NCBI GenBank assembly: GCA_002350845.1
Contig: DEFL01000020.1
Span: 21,449-82,356, forward strand
Reading direction: 5' to 3'
DNA from: Christensenella sp. UBA2853
GTDB lineage: Bacteria > Bacillota > Clostridia > Christensenellales > Aristaeellaceae
Length of the DNA: 60,908 nt
A program made the translations under genes and the position numbers. Shown one piece after another: positions 1-7,849 of the stretch (positions are counted from its first letter, which is position 1; each line of letters starts with the position of its first letter). The notes beneath the pieces were generated by a model. The model was not told where the DNA came from, made no database searches, and saw nothing but the letters and a program-made list of their open reading frames with translations.

Positions 1-246
1 GTGAAGTACCGCTGCGAGAACTTCCTGCTCACGCCGGAAGAGTGGTATGAGGAACGCGGGTTTGTCCCGAACGTCTGCTTCCCGTGCGCCGCGCTGGCGG
101 ATGCAGACACCGGACGCATTGCCATCTATTACGGTGCAGCCGATACGTACCTGGGCCTGGCCTTCACCGAAATCGACCCGCTGATCGATTACATCAAGGC
201 ACACTCCTGTGTCAGCGGAAATGATACAGAACCCGGCATCCGCTGA
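1..246 (+). CDS. GH130 family glycoside phosphorylase, C-terminal fragment
   Basis: Only the last 81 residues are inside the window; the reading frame is open at the left edge, so the GTG at base 1 need not be the real start. The visible part has the end of the five-bladed propeller of GH130 beta-mannoside phosphorylases: a PNVCFPCAAL strand, then IAIYYGAADTYLGLAF and a final helix LIDYIKAHS. Enzymes of this family phosphorolyse beta-1,2- or beta-1,4-linked mannosides in the cytoplasm. The fragment is too short to tell which linkage is used. It ends just before a bidirectional terminator and converges with the GH43 gene. Confidence 0.75.
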   Translation: MKYRCENFLLTPEEWYEERGFVPNVCFPCAALADADTGRIAIYYGAADTYLGLAFTEIDPLIDYIKAHSCVSGNDTEPGIR

Positions 247-261
247 AAACTGCGTTATGTT

Positions 262-315
262 CAAAAAGAGAGAGAAAGCAGGGAATTGCATCCCGGTGCT
301 TCCTCTCTCTTTTTG
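262..315 (+). terminator. Intrinsic terminator of the GH130 gene
   Basis: A hairpin with arms CAAAAAGAGAGAG and CTCTCTCTTTTTG surrounds a short loop. It runs into a T-rich 3' side and lies 16 bases after the GH130 stop codon. Confidence 0.7.
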
Positions 316-344
316 ACTGCCCGCAGAATGATGGGCACGGCAAA

Positions 345-382
345 GAAAAAGTCCCTGCAGGACATGCGCTGCCCTGCAGGGA
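345..382 (-). terminator. Intrinsic terminator of the GH43 gene
   Basis: On the minus strand a 10-bp stem (TCCCTGCAGG / CCTGCAGGGA) with an 11-base loop is followed by CTTTTTC. It lies about 27 bases past the GH43 stop codon. Confidence 0.75.
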
Positions 383-408
383 GGATGAATGGTGGGGGAA
401 AACGGAGC

Positions 409-1920
409 TCAGCGCTGATAGCGTACGCCCCAGACGCTTTCATTCTGGCCGACAGCGGAGAATACCGTGACGTCTGCGCCGGCTTCATCCTGCATCCGGC
501 AGAGAATGCCGCTGTACTCGGTGCCCCCGAGATTCAGGTGCAGATAAACGGATGAATCCGTGAGCGTCCAGGAGCCGGATGCTGCGCCGCTGACGGAACC
601 ATCTTCCTGCAGGGACAGCACGAAAGGCTCGGCGATCTTGTCATTGATAAACGTGCCCTGATTGATGACATAGTAGGCTCCGGGAACATCGGCGGGGTCA
701 AAGGTCCCGGGAATGGTTTCCCCGCGCGTGGTGTAGGGCAGCAGGCAGGGCCAGCCCTCTTCATTGATCCCGTACTGTTTGACGAGCGGCACATGGTTCT
801 CACTGTGGTTATTGAAACGGGTGTGGCTGCAGACATACCGCTTTCCGTCTGCGTCGATCATGGCGCTGTTGTGGCCGGTGGCCATCAGGGCGGTGCGCAC
901 AGAGGGCAGGATATAGTTGCCCGAGAGTTTCAGGCCATACTTGTAATGCGCGATGGTGCCGGGACGCTGGCCGTTCATGTCCTCATAATCGCCGTCCGGC
1001 GTGCGCGAACGGAAGACGCGGATCTGGTAGCCGCCGTGGGCGTTGAGTCCGCCGTAGGAGACAAACAGATAGTACCAGCCGGACTGCGGGTCGGGGAGAA
1101 TGTACGGCCCCTCGATGGACTGGTGCCGTCCGCCCATGAGTTTCCTGCCGAAATAGGGATCCACATCCCGGTCCGGGTCAGCCTCGGGATGGATGACCAG
1201 TCCGGTCGCGGGATCGAGCTCCAGAATAAAGATGCCGCCGGACCAGGAGCCGTAGACCATCCACAGGCGGTTTTCCGCGTCAAAGAAGACGGCGGGATCA
1301 AGGGCATTGGGGAAACTGTTGAAGTTGTAGGAGCCGTCCCCGTTGAGATAGTGGCGGCGGATCCATTCCTCATCGGCATACTTCGCGACATCGGTGGCCT
1401 GGATGGTGGTGGTATTGAACCCGGAATAGATCAGCGCACCCTGCCAGACGTACGGGCCTTCAATGGTGTCAGAAAGCGCGAAACAGAGGTTGGACGCGTT
1501 CCAGGTGGAGGATGTGCAGTAGTACATCATGTACTTGCCCATGACCAGATTGTAGATGACATCCGGGGCCCATACATGGTATCCACCGTCATCGGTGGGA
1601 ATGACGCTTTTTCCGCTGCCGGCGTAGTCAAAGACATGGCTGTCCTCAGAGAAAATGTCCCCCCACACCTTGCCGTAGGGGTTGTAGCCGCTGCAGACCA
1701 TTTTCCAGGTGCGCAGGTCCTCGGAGACGGCGGCCGTCATATGCGTGCCGAAGATATAGTATTTCCCGTCGGCAGCAATGATGGACGGGTCATGCACCGC
1801 GACGCGCGCAGGAAGCGTCCCGGTGGGGAAATCCTTCCAGGAGGGCAGCGCCTCCTCAGCGCGGGCAGAGACGGCGGAGAAGGAGAAGAGAAGACTCAGA
1901 AGCAGCAACATCGTTTTCAT
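409..1920 (-). CDS. Secreted GH43 endo-alpha-1,5-L-arabinanase-like glycoside hydrolase
   Basis: The 503-residue protein starts at an ATG followed by a signal peptide (KTMLLLLSLLFSFSAVSARA) and preceded by an AAGG site nine bases upstream. A longer in-frame start adds 36 residues that do not look like protein. The five-bladed propeller carries the GH43 triad: Asp44 in VHDPSII (base), Asp208 in NALDPAVFFD (pKa modulator) and Glu269 in QSIEGPYI (acid). The last 100 or so residues form a beta-rich domain like the GH43_C domain of Bacillus Abn2-type arabinanases. The family cuts alpha-1,5-arabinan outside the cell. Arabinan as substrate rests on family resemblance; xylan-type activity cannot be excluded. 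Confidence 0.85.
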   Translation of the reverse strand: MKTMLLLLSLLFSFSAVSARAEEALPSWKDFPTGTLPARVAVHDPSIIAADGKYYIFGTHMTAAVSEDLRTWKMVCSGYNPYGKVWGDIFSEDSHVFDYAGSGKSVIPTDDGGYHVWAPDVIYNLVMGKYMMYYCTSSTWNASNLCFALSDTIEGPYVWQGALIYSGFNTTTIQATDVAKYADEEWIRRHYLNGDGSYNFNSFPNALDPAVFFDAENRLWMVYGSWSGGIFILELDPATGLVIHPEADPDRDVDPYFGRKLMGGRHQSIEGPYILPDPQSGWYYLFVSYGGLNAHGGYQIRVFRSRTPDGDYEDMNGQRPGTIAHYKYGLKLSGNYILPSVRTALMATGHNSAMIDADGKRYVCSHTRFNNHSENHVPLVKQYGINEEGWPCLLPYTTRGETIPGTFDPADVPGAYYVINQGTFINDKIAEPFVLSLQEDGSVSGAASGSWTLTDSSVYLHLNLGGTEYSGILCRMQDEAGADVTVFSAVGQNESVWGVRYQR

Positions 1921-1985
1921 GCATACCGGCCTTTCCCAGATGAATTTGAAGGAGGATCTGTCGTTTGCGGCATGGGATAGACAAC

Positions 1986-2014
1986 ATTGTAGCGTATCTG
2001 GCACAGGATGAAAA
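1986..2014 (-). promoter_or_regulatory. Candidate promoter of the GH43 gene
   Basis: On the minus strand TTTTCA (2014-2009) and TACAAT (1991-1986) are 17 bases apart, about 66 bases upstream of the GH43 start. The -10 is good and the -35 is weak. Confidence 0.4.
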
Positions 2015-2027
2015 GAAGGGCAAATCA

Positions 2028-2049
2028 TTCAACTATAAGTTCAATGCGG
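2028..2049. repeat. TTCAAC-N5-GTTCAATG direct-repeat motif, copy 1
   Basis: Two TTCAA half-sites are spaced 11 bases apart, one DNA turn. The same motif recurs at 6521 and 6607. This copy sits between the divergent promoters of the GH43 gene and the AAA+ gene, so either could be its target. Confidence 0.5.
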
Positions 2050-2065
2050 AATCCCTGCTTTTTCC

Positions 2066-2095
2066 TTGACACCGGGGCAGGGCAGATGCTAGACT
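2066..2095 (+). promoter_or_regulatory. Promoter of the AAA+ ATPase gene
   Basis: A perfect TTGACA (2066-2071), an 18-base spacer, and TAGACT (2090-2095) preceded by TGC as an extended -10. It lies 231 bases upstream of the coding start. The remaining leader, to 2325, holds a small CAGCCG/CGGCTG stem near 2123-2143 and nothing else I recognise. Confidence 0.6.
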
Positions 2096-2325
2096 CTTGG
2101 AGCCATTGAACAGGTGCTTTTTCAGCCGGTGCTCGGGCGGCTGATCCGAACAGATTTCCCAGGGGGGAAGTCTGTCTTCTTCAGCTGCCGGCACCGGTTT
2201 TCGTGTGCGCCGGAATGCAACTTGAAAACTGCATAGATCAATCTGCCGGGCCGATGATTCCGTGCGGCATGCACGGAGGGAAACCATCTTGACACAGTGA
2301 CCTGAAGAAAGGAAGGGGGATCCAT

Positions 2326-4158
2326 ATGGAAAAAAACATCAGAAGGATAAAACCGGGTGTGGAACAGATGACGGAGATGAACCTGAAATCAGCATTCTTC
2401 AGCGATGAACGGAGACAATACGCCTGCGATGCAGCGACCAGACTGGTCCGTGCCGCTTCGCTGCTCGGGGGAGAGGCTTTTATCGGCTGGCAGCTGGAAA
2501 CCGAGGAAAGCGGCCTGCGTCTCACTGCCTTTGCAGGCGGCGGGGCCGGTGTGTCAGGAAAGGACCTGGAGTGGATTTTCAGCCATTGCGTGGAGCCCCG
2601 GGAAGGGGAACCAACAGGCATGACGGAGCTGTTTGCGCAGGGGCGCCGGGTGTATGCCATGGAAGACGTGGACACGGAAAACGAACCGGAAGGGCGGTTT
2701 GCAGAGCTGCTCGGCACACTTTCGGAGCAGGGCGCGGTCATCCGCTTTCTGGCAGGCCGCGGCCGGGGGCAGATCCTGATCAGCCTGCCGGAAGCGATGA
2801 CGCTGCGGCTGCGCACCCTCCTCAGCATGCTCATGCCGGATCTTGTCTGCCGTGAGGTCACGGCGACGGAAAGCGCGGAAGCGTATGTGTGCACGGAGAC
2901 CCTGCAGGCCGTGATGGCGGATTTCCTCGATGCGGGTATGGCTGTGCGGCGGGTGCGTCCCGTTGTGCCGGACCTGCCGGAGAGTGTGCAGGGGACGGCG
3001 GCAGAAACGGAGGCGAAAGTCCCTGACCCGCCGGAGGCGGAGAGCACGTCAGAGACGGATACCTTTGACGACTTTGACCCGGATCTTGACTTTGATCCTG
3101 ACGAGGATGAGGAGAAGACCGTGCAGAGGGATGACGGTCTGGACGTACTGGATCTTTCGAACCGCGCGTACACTGCCCTGAGGCGGTACAGACTGATGAC
3201 CGTAGGGGCTGTGCTCAAAGCGCAGGCGGACAACTACAGCGAAATGCCCCGCATCGGTCCGAAAGTGCGGGAGGAACTCAAGAGGAAACTGAGCCGCATC
3301 ACTGTGCTGGAAGAAGAAAAAGTGGATTACACCGGCATGCTGGACTCGCTGACCGGCCTTGAAAACGTCAAGGAACAGATGCGCAAGATTGCGGCGTTCG
3401 CGCGCATGAAAAAGGATATGGAAGCGTCGGGAAAGAACACGCAGCCGATTGTCCTGAACATGGAGTTTACCGGGAATCCGGGTACGGCGAAAACCACGGT
3501 GGCGCGGATTGCGGCGGGCATCTTTCATGAGATCGGCCTTCTTCGCAGCCCCAAACCCCTGGAAGTGGGCCGGGCGAACCTGGTGGCGCGGTATGTCGGA
3601 CATACCGCGGATCAGGTGCGTGAGATTTTCGCCCAGGCCAGCGGCCGACTCCTGTTTATCGACGAGGCGTATTCCCTGGCCGAAGGCGGGGACCATGATT
3701 TCGGGAATGAGGCCATCACGACCATGGTCCAGGAGATGGAGAATCATCGCGAGGAGACCGTGGTGGTGTTTGCGGGATATCCGGGAAAGATGGAAGAACT
3801 GTTTGACCGCAACCCCGGTCTTCGCTCCAGAGTGCCTTTCACCCTCCGCTTTGCCGACTATACCGCGGAGGAAATGCTCCATATCACGGAAAACGAAGCG
3901 GAAAAGCGCGGGTTTTCCATGGCGGCGGACGCAAAGGAAAAGGCCGCGGCGATCTGCCAAGCGGCTGTCGAGCGCGGCGGCGCGGGGAACGGGCGGTTCT
4001 GCCGGAACCTCGTGGAGCATGCCGTTCTGGAGTATGCGTCCAGGGTGTACGGGGAAAAGGGGGACGAGCGCAACCAGATCCTCCGGGCGGAAGACTTTTC
4101 CGACCCGGGGAGCGGGGATGAGCCGGAGGCGAAACGGCGGATCGGGTTTGGCGACTGA
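2326..4158 (+). CDS. CbbX/CfxQ-type AAA+ ATPase with an RNA-polymerase alpha-CTD-like domain
   Basis: A 610-residue protein with a strong AAGGAAGGGGG site before its ATG. Residues 1-215 match nothing I recognise. An acidic stretch (about 235-270) leads to a helical domain (about 272-325) with LDVLDLSNRAYTALRRYRL and MPRIGPKVREELKRKL, the pattern of the RNA polymerase alpha C-terminal domain. The AAA+ module follows: Walker A GNPGTAKTT near 383, Walker B LLFIDEAYSL near 442, and a candidate arginine finger in NPGLRSRVPF near 498. The closest known family is the CbbX/SpoVK-like group of ring remodellers. The alpha-CTD-like part may bind DNA or a transcription factor. The target is unknown, and neither Rubisco nor sporulation genes are nearby. 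Confidence 0.8.
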   Translation: MEKNIRRIKPGVEQMTEMNLKSAFFSDERRQYACDAATRLVRAASLLGGEAFIGWQLETEESGLRLTAFAGGGAGVSGKDLEWIFSHCVEPREGEPTGMTELFAQGRRVYAMEDVDTENEPEGRFAELLGTLSEQGAVIRFLAGRGRGQILISLPEAMTLRLRTLLSMLMPDLVCREVTATESAEAYVCTETLQAVMADFLDAGMAVRRVRPVVPDLPESVQGTAAETEAKVPDPPEAESTSETDTFDDFDPDLDFDPDEDEEKTVQRDDGLDVLDLSNRAYTALRRYRLMTVGAVLKAQADNYSEMPRIGPKVREELKRKLSRITVLEEEKVDYTGMLDSLTGLENVKEQMRKIAAFARMKKDMEASGKNTQPIVLNMEFTGNPGTAKTTVARIAAGIFHEIGLLRSPKPLEVGRANLVARYVGHTADQVREIFAQASGRLLFIDEAYSLAEGGDHDFGNEAITTMVQEMENHREETVVVFAGYPGKMEELFDRNPGLRSRVPFTLRFADYTAEEMLHITENEAEKRGFSMAADAKEKAAAICQAAVERGGAGNGRFCRNLVEHAVLEYASRVYGEKGDERNQILRAEDFSDPGSGDEPEAKRRIGFGD

Positions 4159-4178
4159 AACGCCGGATATGGCAGCAA

Positions 4179-4222
4179 AAAAGCCTTCCAGGGACGGGGG
4201 AAACCCGTCCTGGAAGGCTGAA
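4179..4222 (-). terminator. Intrinsic terminator of the 4233-5384 gene
   Basis: A stem of about 17 bp (AGCCTTCCAGG-ACGGG against CCCGTC-CTGGAAGGCT) is followed on the minus strand by TTTTTT. It also separates this gene from the convergent AAA+ gene. Confidence 0.75.
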
Positions 4223-4232
4223 GGGGAAAACG

Positions 4233-5384
4233 TTATGCGCCGATGCATTTCTGCAGAACCCAGGTGGCGGAAAGCGGCCGCTCGGCACCGTCACTGAAAC
4301 GGACAATGCACCGGTCGCCTTTTTCATCCAGGGAGAGAATCGCGCCGTCCCCGTAGCGCGGATGGACGATGTGCAATCCTTCATGGATCCCGGCGAGCGG
4401 TCTGGACTCCGGCTCCTCCTGCTTGGTTTCCGCCGGCGGCATGTACACCCAGTAGGCGCCGAAGTACTCATGGGACGAGTCCCAGGCATCGGCGATCACA
4501 TACCGGGGATGCACTTTGGCCTCAGGGTCAGGGATGACGGCCGCGACATGGTGCGGACCGACATTGACGAAGATCCTTTCCCCACTGTGATAGTGCGCGT
4601 TCATCCGCGCGCAGAAATCAATCCCGCGCAGCGGATGCCCGTTCACGCGGATCGCCTCATGCCAGGTGCAGTGCAATTCAGAGAGCAGGTACTGATAGAC
4701 ATCGCCGGCATTGACCGAGGTCAGGTTCAGCTCACAGGACCGGGCCAGCTGGCGCAGGGCGGTCCCCCAGTCAACATTGAGCACGGCGGCATACGCCCGG
4801 ATGACACAGTCGCCGATGGCATTCTGCCTGGGATTGGGCTGAAAATACATATAGCCGAAATGGTTTTCGGGCGTCGAGCCGTGCCTGTAGGCCGGGTGCA
4901 GCGGCGGCACAAAAACGGGAAGCCCGGTCTCTTCTGAAGGCAGGTAGACCTTCAGGATATGATGAAACAGAGCCCCGGACTTCGTGTCATGCATGATCAG
5001 CTTTTTCCCTGCCGGATCCTCCGTGGGGAGGAGGGCCTGCACCCGCCGGAAGGCATAGTGCTCCTTGTCCCGCACAGAGATCACAATGGCTGAGGAAATA
5101 CCCGGATACTCCGAGAGCAGCCAGTCACTCACCTCTTGCTGCGTCCCGCACAGACGCGGCTTGTGTGCCGGGGCATAGCCCATGGCGGCGATCAGACCCT
5201 CGGTGCAGGTGATGCAGTCCGGCATCTGACCATAGTACACGGCCTGGTCTTCCAGCAGGTGAAACACATCGTCCCAGGGCCTGCCGGAGGCGATGGACAG
5301 TGCATTGACTGCCGACAGCGCCGTTGAGCGAAGCGAATCGGCCTGGTGGCTATTGGCACTTTCAAACTCGAAATCTCTGCGCAT
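4233..5384 (-). CDS. Duplicated papain-like cysteine-peptidase-fold protein with C-terminal Tudor-like domain
   Basis: 383 residues; the ATG at 5384 is chosen because GGAGG lies six bases upstream, while an ATG 11 codons earlier has no such site. The protein has two similar halves. The second has GDCVIRAYAAVL (Cys193), GPHHVAAVI (His278/279) and VIADAWDS (Asp299/302), a Cys-His-Asp arrangement typical of C39/papain-like folds. The first half keeps His and Asp positions but has ADSLRSTAL, with Ser where Cys should be, so it is probably inactive. The last 45 residues (VHPRYGDGAILSLDEKGDRCIVRFSDG) resemble the small beta-barrel at the end of PcrA/UvrD helicases. Function is unknown: protease, amidase or a non-catalytic binder are all possible. 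Confidence 0.55.
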   Translation of the reverse strand: MRRDFEFESANSHQADSLRSTALSAVNALSIASGRPWDDVFHLLEDQAVYYGQMPDCITCTEGLIAAMGYAPAHKPRLCGTQQEVSDWLLSEYPGISSAIVISVRDKEHYAFRRVQALLPTEDPAGKKLIMHDTKSGALFHHILKVYLPSEETGLPVFVPPLHPAYRHGSTPENHFGYMYFQPNPRQNAIGDCVIRAYAAVLNVDWGTALRQLARSCELNLTSVNAGDVYQYLLSELHCTWHEAIRVNGHPLRGIDFCARMNAHYHSGERIFVNVGPHHVAAVIPDPEAKVHPRYVIADAWDSSHEYFGAYWVYMPPAETKQEEPESRPLAGIHEGLHIVHPRYGDGAILSLDEKGDRCIVRFSDGAERPLSATWVLQKCIGA

Positions 5385-5417
5385 GGACAACCTCCCTGCA
5401 TGTGTGGATTCTGCCAT

Positions 5418-5939
5418 TCAGACGACCCGCCGGATGGCAATCACGGCCCGGACGATCAGCCAGGCCCCGAAGATGAGGAAGAGCACCGTGCCGCTCCCCC
5501 TGAGCAGGAACCATTCGGCTGCGAACAGGACAGCGGACGGAAACAGGAAATGTCTCCGGAGGATCAGCCGGGCGGACAGGTGGGCGCTGCCGAGCAGCGC
5601 CGTTCCCCAGCAGAGCATCTCCCAGAAGGAATCGGGGAGAACCGGGACCGCGCCGGGCAGCGCGCCCTGCTCTGCGCCGGCCCGCCAGGTCAGAATCCCC
5701 ATAAGAATCAGGAAGACGCATGTCATGAAGAAGAGCCGCATGGAGTCAGTCAGCTCCTCCTCTTCATTGGTTTCCTCGTTCAGGCCCTGCGGCTCGGAAG
5801 GTTTTTTCGGGACCCTGCGCTGCATGCGTTTCCCGGGATGTCCGGAGGCGGGCTCGGGACCGGTCTCCAGGGTGTCCGGGGAATGGCTGCTGCGGCGGTC
5901 CATGCGGCGCATACGCTTCTTTTCGCTCTCTTCTGTCAT
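5418..5939 (-). CDS. Membrane protein of unknown function
   Basis: 173 residues, with AAGGAG six bases before the ATG. The first 80 residues are charged and hydrophilic (EKKRMRRMDRR, EETNEEEE). Three or four hydrophobic helices follow: about 86-105, 120-140 and 142-170. No family is recognised. It lies 33 bases upstream of the duplicated peptidase-like gene on the same strand and is probably cotranscribed with it. The basic N-terminus is likely to be cytoplasmic. Confidence 0.6.
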   Translation of the reverse strand: MTEESEKKRMRRMDRRSSHSPDTLETGPEPASGHPGKRMQRRVPKKPSEPQGLNEETNEEEELTDSMRLFFMTCVFLILMGILTWRAGAEQGALPGAVPVLPDSFWEMLCWGTALLGSAHLSARLILRRHFLFPSAVLFAAEWFLLRGSGTVLFLIFGAWLIVRAVIAIRRVV

Positions 5940-6022
5940 CCTTGGCTCCTTTCATCTGAGGCCCGGTTATTCTACAGCGGGATGGGTGGAATGTCACTGA
6001 ACTGCAGGTTGAAAGCGGCGCG

Positions 6023-6349
6023 TCATGCCGCTGTGGGCGGACGCGCATCCGATTCCGGAAAAAAAACCGAATCGCATGGCGTGCGATGCGATTCGTCCGG
6101 AGGCGTGGTGTCGTCCGACTGGGGGACGAGAATGTCCTCCATCGGGACACCGAGCAGATCGCTCAGAGCGTACAGGTTATCCGTGCTCGGGAGTGTCAGA
6201 CCTTTCTGCCACTTGTAGATGGCCTGCGGGGCAGAAAAACCGAAGAACCTCTGAAAGTCTGCGACGGAGAAGCCGTGGCTTTCACGAAGCCGGGCAATGT
6301 TCCGTCCGGTAGCGGCCATATCAATGCTGCGGTATGTCTTGATTTCCAT
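6023..6349 (-). CDS. XRE-family helix-turn-helix regulator
   Basis: 108 residues. The start MEIKTYR is preferred because GGAGG lies seven bases upstream; the ATG two codons earlier is too close to it. Residues 10-65 form a Cro/C1-type domain: MAATGRNIARLRESHGFSVADFQ, then AIYKWQKGLTLPSTDNLYALSDLLGVPMEDIL. The 40-residue tail is disordered and rich in Pro, Asp and Thr. It is divergent from the small gene at 6703, and two copies of the direct-repeat motif lie between them, so it may control them. It could also regulate the downstream membrane-protein and peptidase-like pair. Confidence 0.85.
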   Translation of the reverse strand: MEIKTYRSIDMAATGRNIARLRESHGFSVADFQRFFGFSAPQAIYKWQKGLTLPSTDNLYALSDLLGVPMEDILVPQSDDTTPPDESHRTPCDSVFFPESDARPPTAA

Positions 6350-6426
6350 CCTCATTCCTCCCTTGTGTCGGTCGGTCGTACAGTGATCAAGGCGTCGTGG
6401 TCTGTTGGGTTTTGAGTGGGATGGCT

Positions 6427-6454
6427 ACTATATCATATTATAAAATTTTTGCAA
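6427..6454 (-). promoter_or_regulatory. Candidate promoter of the XRE gene
   Basis: In a very AT-rich island, minus-strand TTGCAA (6454-6449) and TATAGT (6432-6427) are 16 bases apart. Transcription would start about 70 bases before the coding start. Confidence 0.4.
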
Positions 6455-6520
6455 GGGGGCTTCCCGGAAAAAAAGATGCGAACGGAGGGGAAAGCAAGGA
6501 ATACCGGGGGATCCGGAGCA

Positions 6521-6543
6521 TTCAACTCATGGTTCAATGACAG
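6521..6543 (+). repeat. TTCAAC-N5-GTTCAATG direct-repeat motif, copy 2
   Basis: The motif ends inside the -35 box of a promoter. It shares all but a few central bases with copy 3, which lies 86 bases downstream. Confidence 0.6.
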
Positions 6544-6565
6544 AAGAGGAGATCGGTGGTATGAT
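6537..6565 (+). promoter_or_regulatory. Upstream promoter of the 62-residue protein gene
   Basis: ATGACA (6537-6542), a 17-base spacer and TATGAT (6560-6565) preceded by TGG as an extended -10. The -35 overlaps direct-repeat copy 2, which suggests regulation. Confidence 0.55.
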
Positions 6566-6606
6566 ACCCGGTTTTGCCGCTGCGCCGAGGAGGGGGGCAG
6601 ATGGGA

Positions 6607-6629
6607 TTCAACTATGGGTTCAATGACAG
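6607..6629 (+). repeat. TTCAAC-N5-GTTCAATG direct-repeat motif, copy 3
   Basis: It also ends in ATGACAG, so it overlaps a second -35 box in exactly the way copy 2 does. Confidence 0.6.
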
Positions 6630-6651
6630 CGAAGGCAGATTGCGGTAAGAT
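6623..6651 (+). promoter_or_regulatory. Proximal promoter of the 62-residue protein gene
   Basis: ATGACA (6623-6628), a 17-base spacer and TAAGAT (6646-6651). It repeats the geometry of the promoter 86 bases upstream and lies 52 bases before the ATG. Confidence 0.45.
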
Positions 6652-6702
6652 CTTGTCCGTCAAAAAGAAGCAGATCGGACCGTGAAGGAAAAGGAGGCAG
6701 CC

Positions 6703-6891
6703 ATGAGAACCATTTCCTACAAAGACCCCACCGGGGAGACCGCTGTCGGCAACATTCTCAGGGAGGAGCGCCGCCGCGAGCGGCAGAGGCTCCGCGCCGC
6801 AAACAGGGATTCCTCCGAAGACACGGAGAAGGAATCCCGGGAAGGCCTGTTCCCGAAGACCGGCCGGGCTCCCTTCAGGCAGGGTGCGTGA
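6703..6891 (+). CDS. Small basic hypothetical protein
   Basis: 62 residues starting MRTISYKDPTGE. AAGGAGG lies five bases before this ATG, which is why it is chosen over the in-frame ATG seven codons earlier. The middle is an Arg/Glu-rich helix (ILREERRRERQRLRAANRD) with an acidic run after it. No family is recognised. The two tandem repeat-bearing promoters upstream and the terminator immediately downstream support a real, regulated single gene. It could be a small partner of the XRE regulator, but this is only inference. Confidence 0.5.
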   Translation: MRTISYKDPTGETAVGNILREERRRERQRLRAANRDSSEDTEKESREGLFPKTGRAPFRQGA

Positions 6892-6907
6892 GGTATATAA
6901 AAACGTG

Positions 6908-6941
6908 AAAAACGGGTGCTCCGGCCGGAGCACCCGTTTTC
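6908..6941. terminator. Bidirectional terminator
   Basis: A near-perfect palindrome AAAACGGGTGCTCC / GGAGCACCCGTTTT. It serves both the small gene and the convergent PfkB operon. Confidence 0.8.
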
Positions 6942-6953
6942 TGCAGCGTGTAT

Positions 6954-7832
6954 TCAGTATAATAGACGATAATAGGCTTCCACGTCCTCCCGGGTCCCCG
7001 CAAAGGGTCCGGGTGTTTCCATTTTCAGGGAGACGCAGGCGGTGGCATAGCGCAGGGCTTCCTTCAGGTCCGCCCCGAGACAGCGCATGGCGATATAGCT
7101 GCCGAAGACCGTGTCTCCGCGCCCGGTGCGCCCGGCAAGAGACCGTGACCTGACCGGGAAGACTTCCATGTGCGTTCCGTCAAAGGCGAGCATTTCCGTG
7201 TTGTAGGAGATGAGCACTTCCGGCACGCCCCATGCAGTGAGCTGACGGGCGGCCGCAGCGCGGTCGGAAAGGCCTGTCAGGATCTCGGCCTCCGCGGCAT
7301 CCGTTTTCAGGATGTCGAAATACGGGAGATACTTCCGCTTCTCTGCCCAGTCGTGAAAGACGAGTTTTCCGTCCTCATTGCAGCGAAGAAAGCCCTGAAT
7401 GTCGGCCGTCAGCTTCCCCTGCGCTTTCAGGGACTCGATCAGGACGCCCGGAAAATCACCGTAGAGAAGACCGGCAAGATGCGTCATGGCCCTCGGAACC
7501 TGCGGGACTTCTTCGGGCAGGATGGGGTCCGACTGGCGCGGGCAGGAGGCCCTGCGCCGCTCGCGGTCGGCGGAAAAATACTCGTTGCGCATTTCGGTGG
7601 TATAGCGGGAGGGAAGGATCACGCGGTCTTCTTCGGGCAGGCGGAAGGCGCGAAGCACCTCCCCGTCCTCCGGGTTCGCCTTGATGGCGGCAAAGACGGA
7701 GGCGCCGGCGGCGGCTGCGGCCGGCGTGCAGAACGTGACAGCCCCGCCCACAATGCGGCTTTCCTCACCGGTGTAGTCGATATTCACGTCCCGGGTCGCG
7801 GGACCCAGGATCATCAGGTCATACTGTTTCAT
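6954..7832 (-). CDS. PfkB-family carbohydrate kinase-like protein
   Basis: 292 residues from the ATG reading MKQYDLMILGPATRD, with GGAGAG eight bases upstream. An alternative start seven codons earlier overlaps the upstream stop as ATGA and cannot be excluded. The ribokinase-type fold shows an N-terminal GGAVTFCTPAAAAAGA glycine-rich substrate region and the C-terminal phosphoryl-transfer signature AGRTGRGDTVFGSYI, where the Asp is the expected catalytic base. The family phosphorylates sugars or nucleosides in the cytoplasm. The gene is the last of a six-gene leftward operon, so its substrate is probably a product of the HAD and mutase-like enzymes. Confidence 0.8.
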   Translation of the reverse strand: MKQYDLMILGPATRDVNIDYTGEESRIVGGAVTFCTPAAAAAGASVFAAIKANPEDGEVLRAFRLPEEDRVILPSRYTTEMRNEYFSADRERRRASCPRQSDPILPEEVPQVPRAMTHLAGLLYGDFPGVLIESLKAQGKLTADIQGFLRCNEDGKLVFHDWAEKRKYLPYFDILKTDAAEAEILTGLSDRAAAARQLTAWGVPEVLISYNTEMLAFDGTHMEVFPVRSRSLAGRTGRGDTVFGSYIAMRCLGADLKEALRYATACVSLKMETPGPFAGTREDVEAYYRLLY

Positions 7833-7849
7833 CGTCAGTTCTCTCCATG

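Noticed and set aside
793..1980. Plus-strand frame of 395 codons opposite the GH43 gene
   Set aside because: The GH43 reading on the other strand has catalytic residues and a signal peptide; this one has only low-complexity composition.
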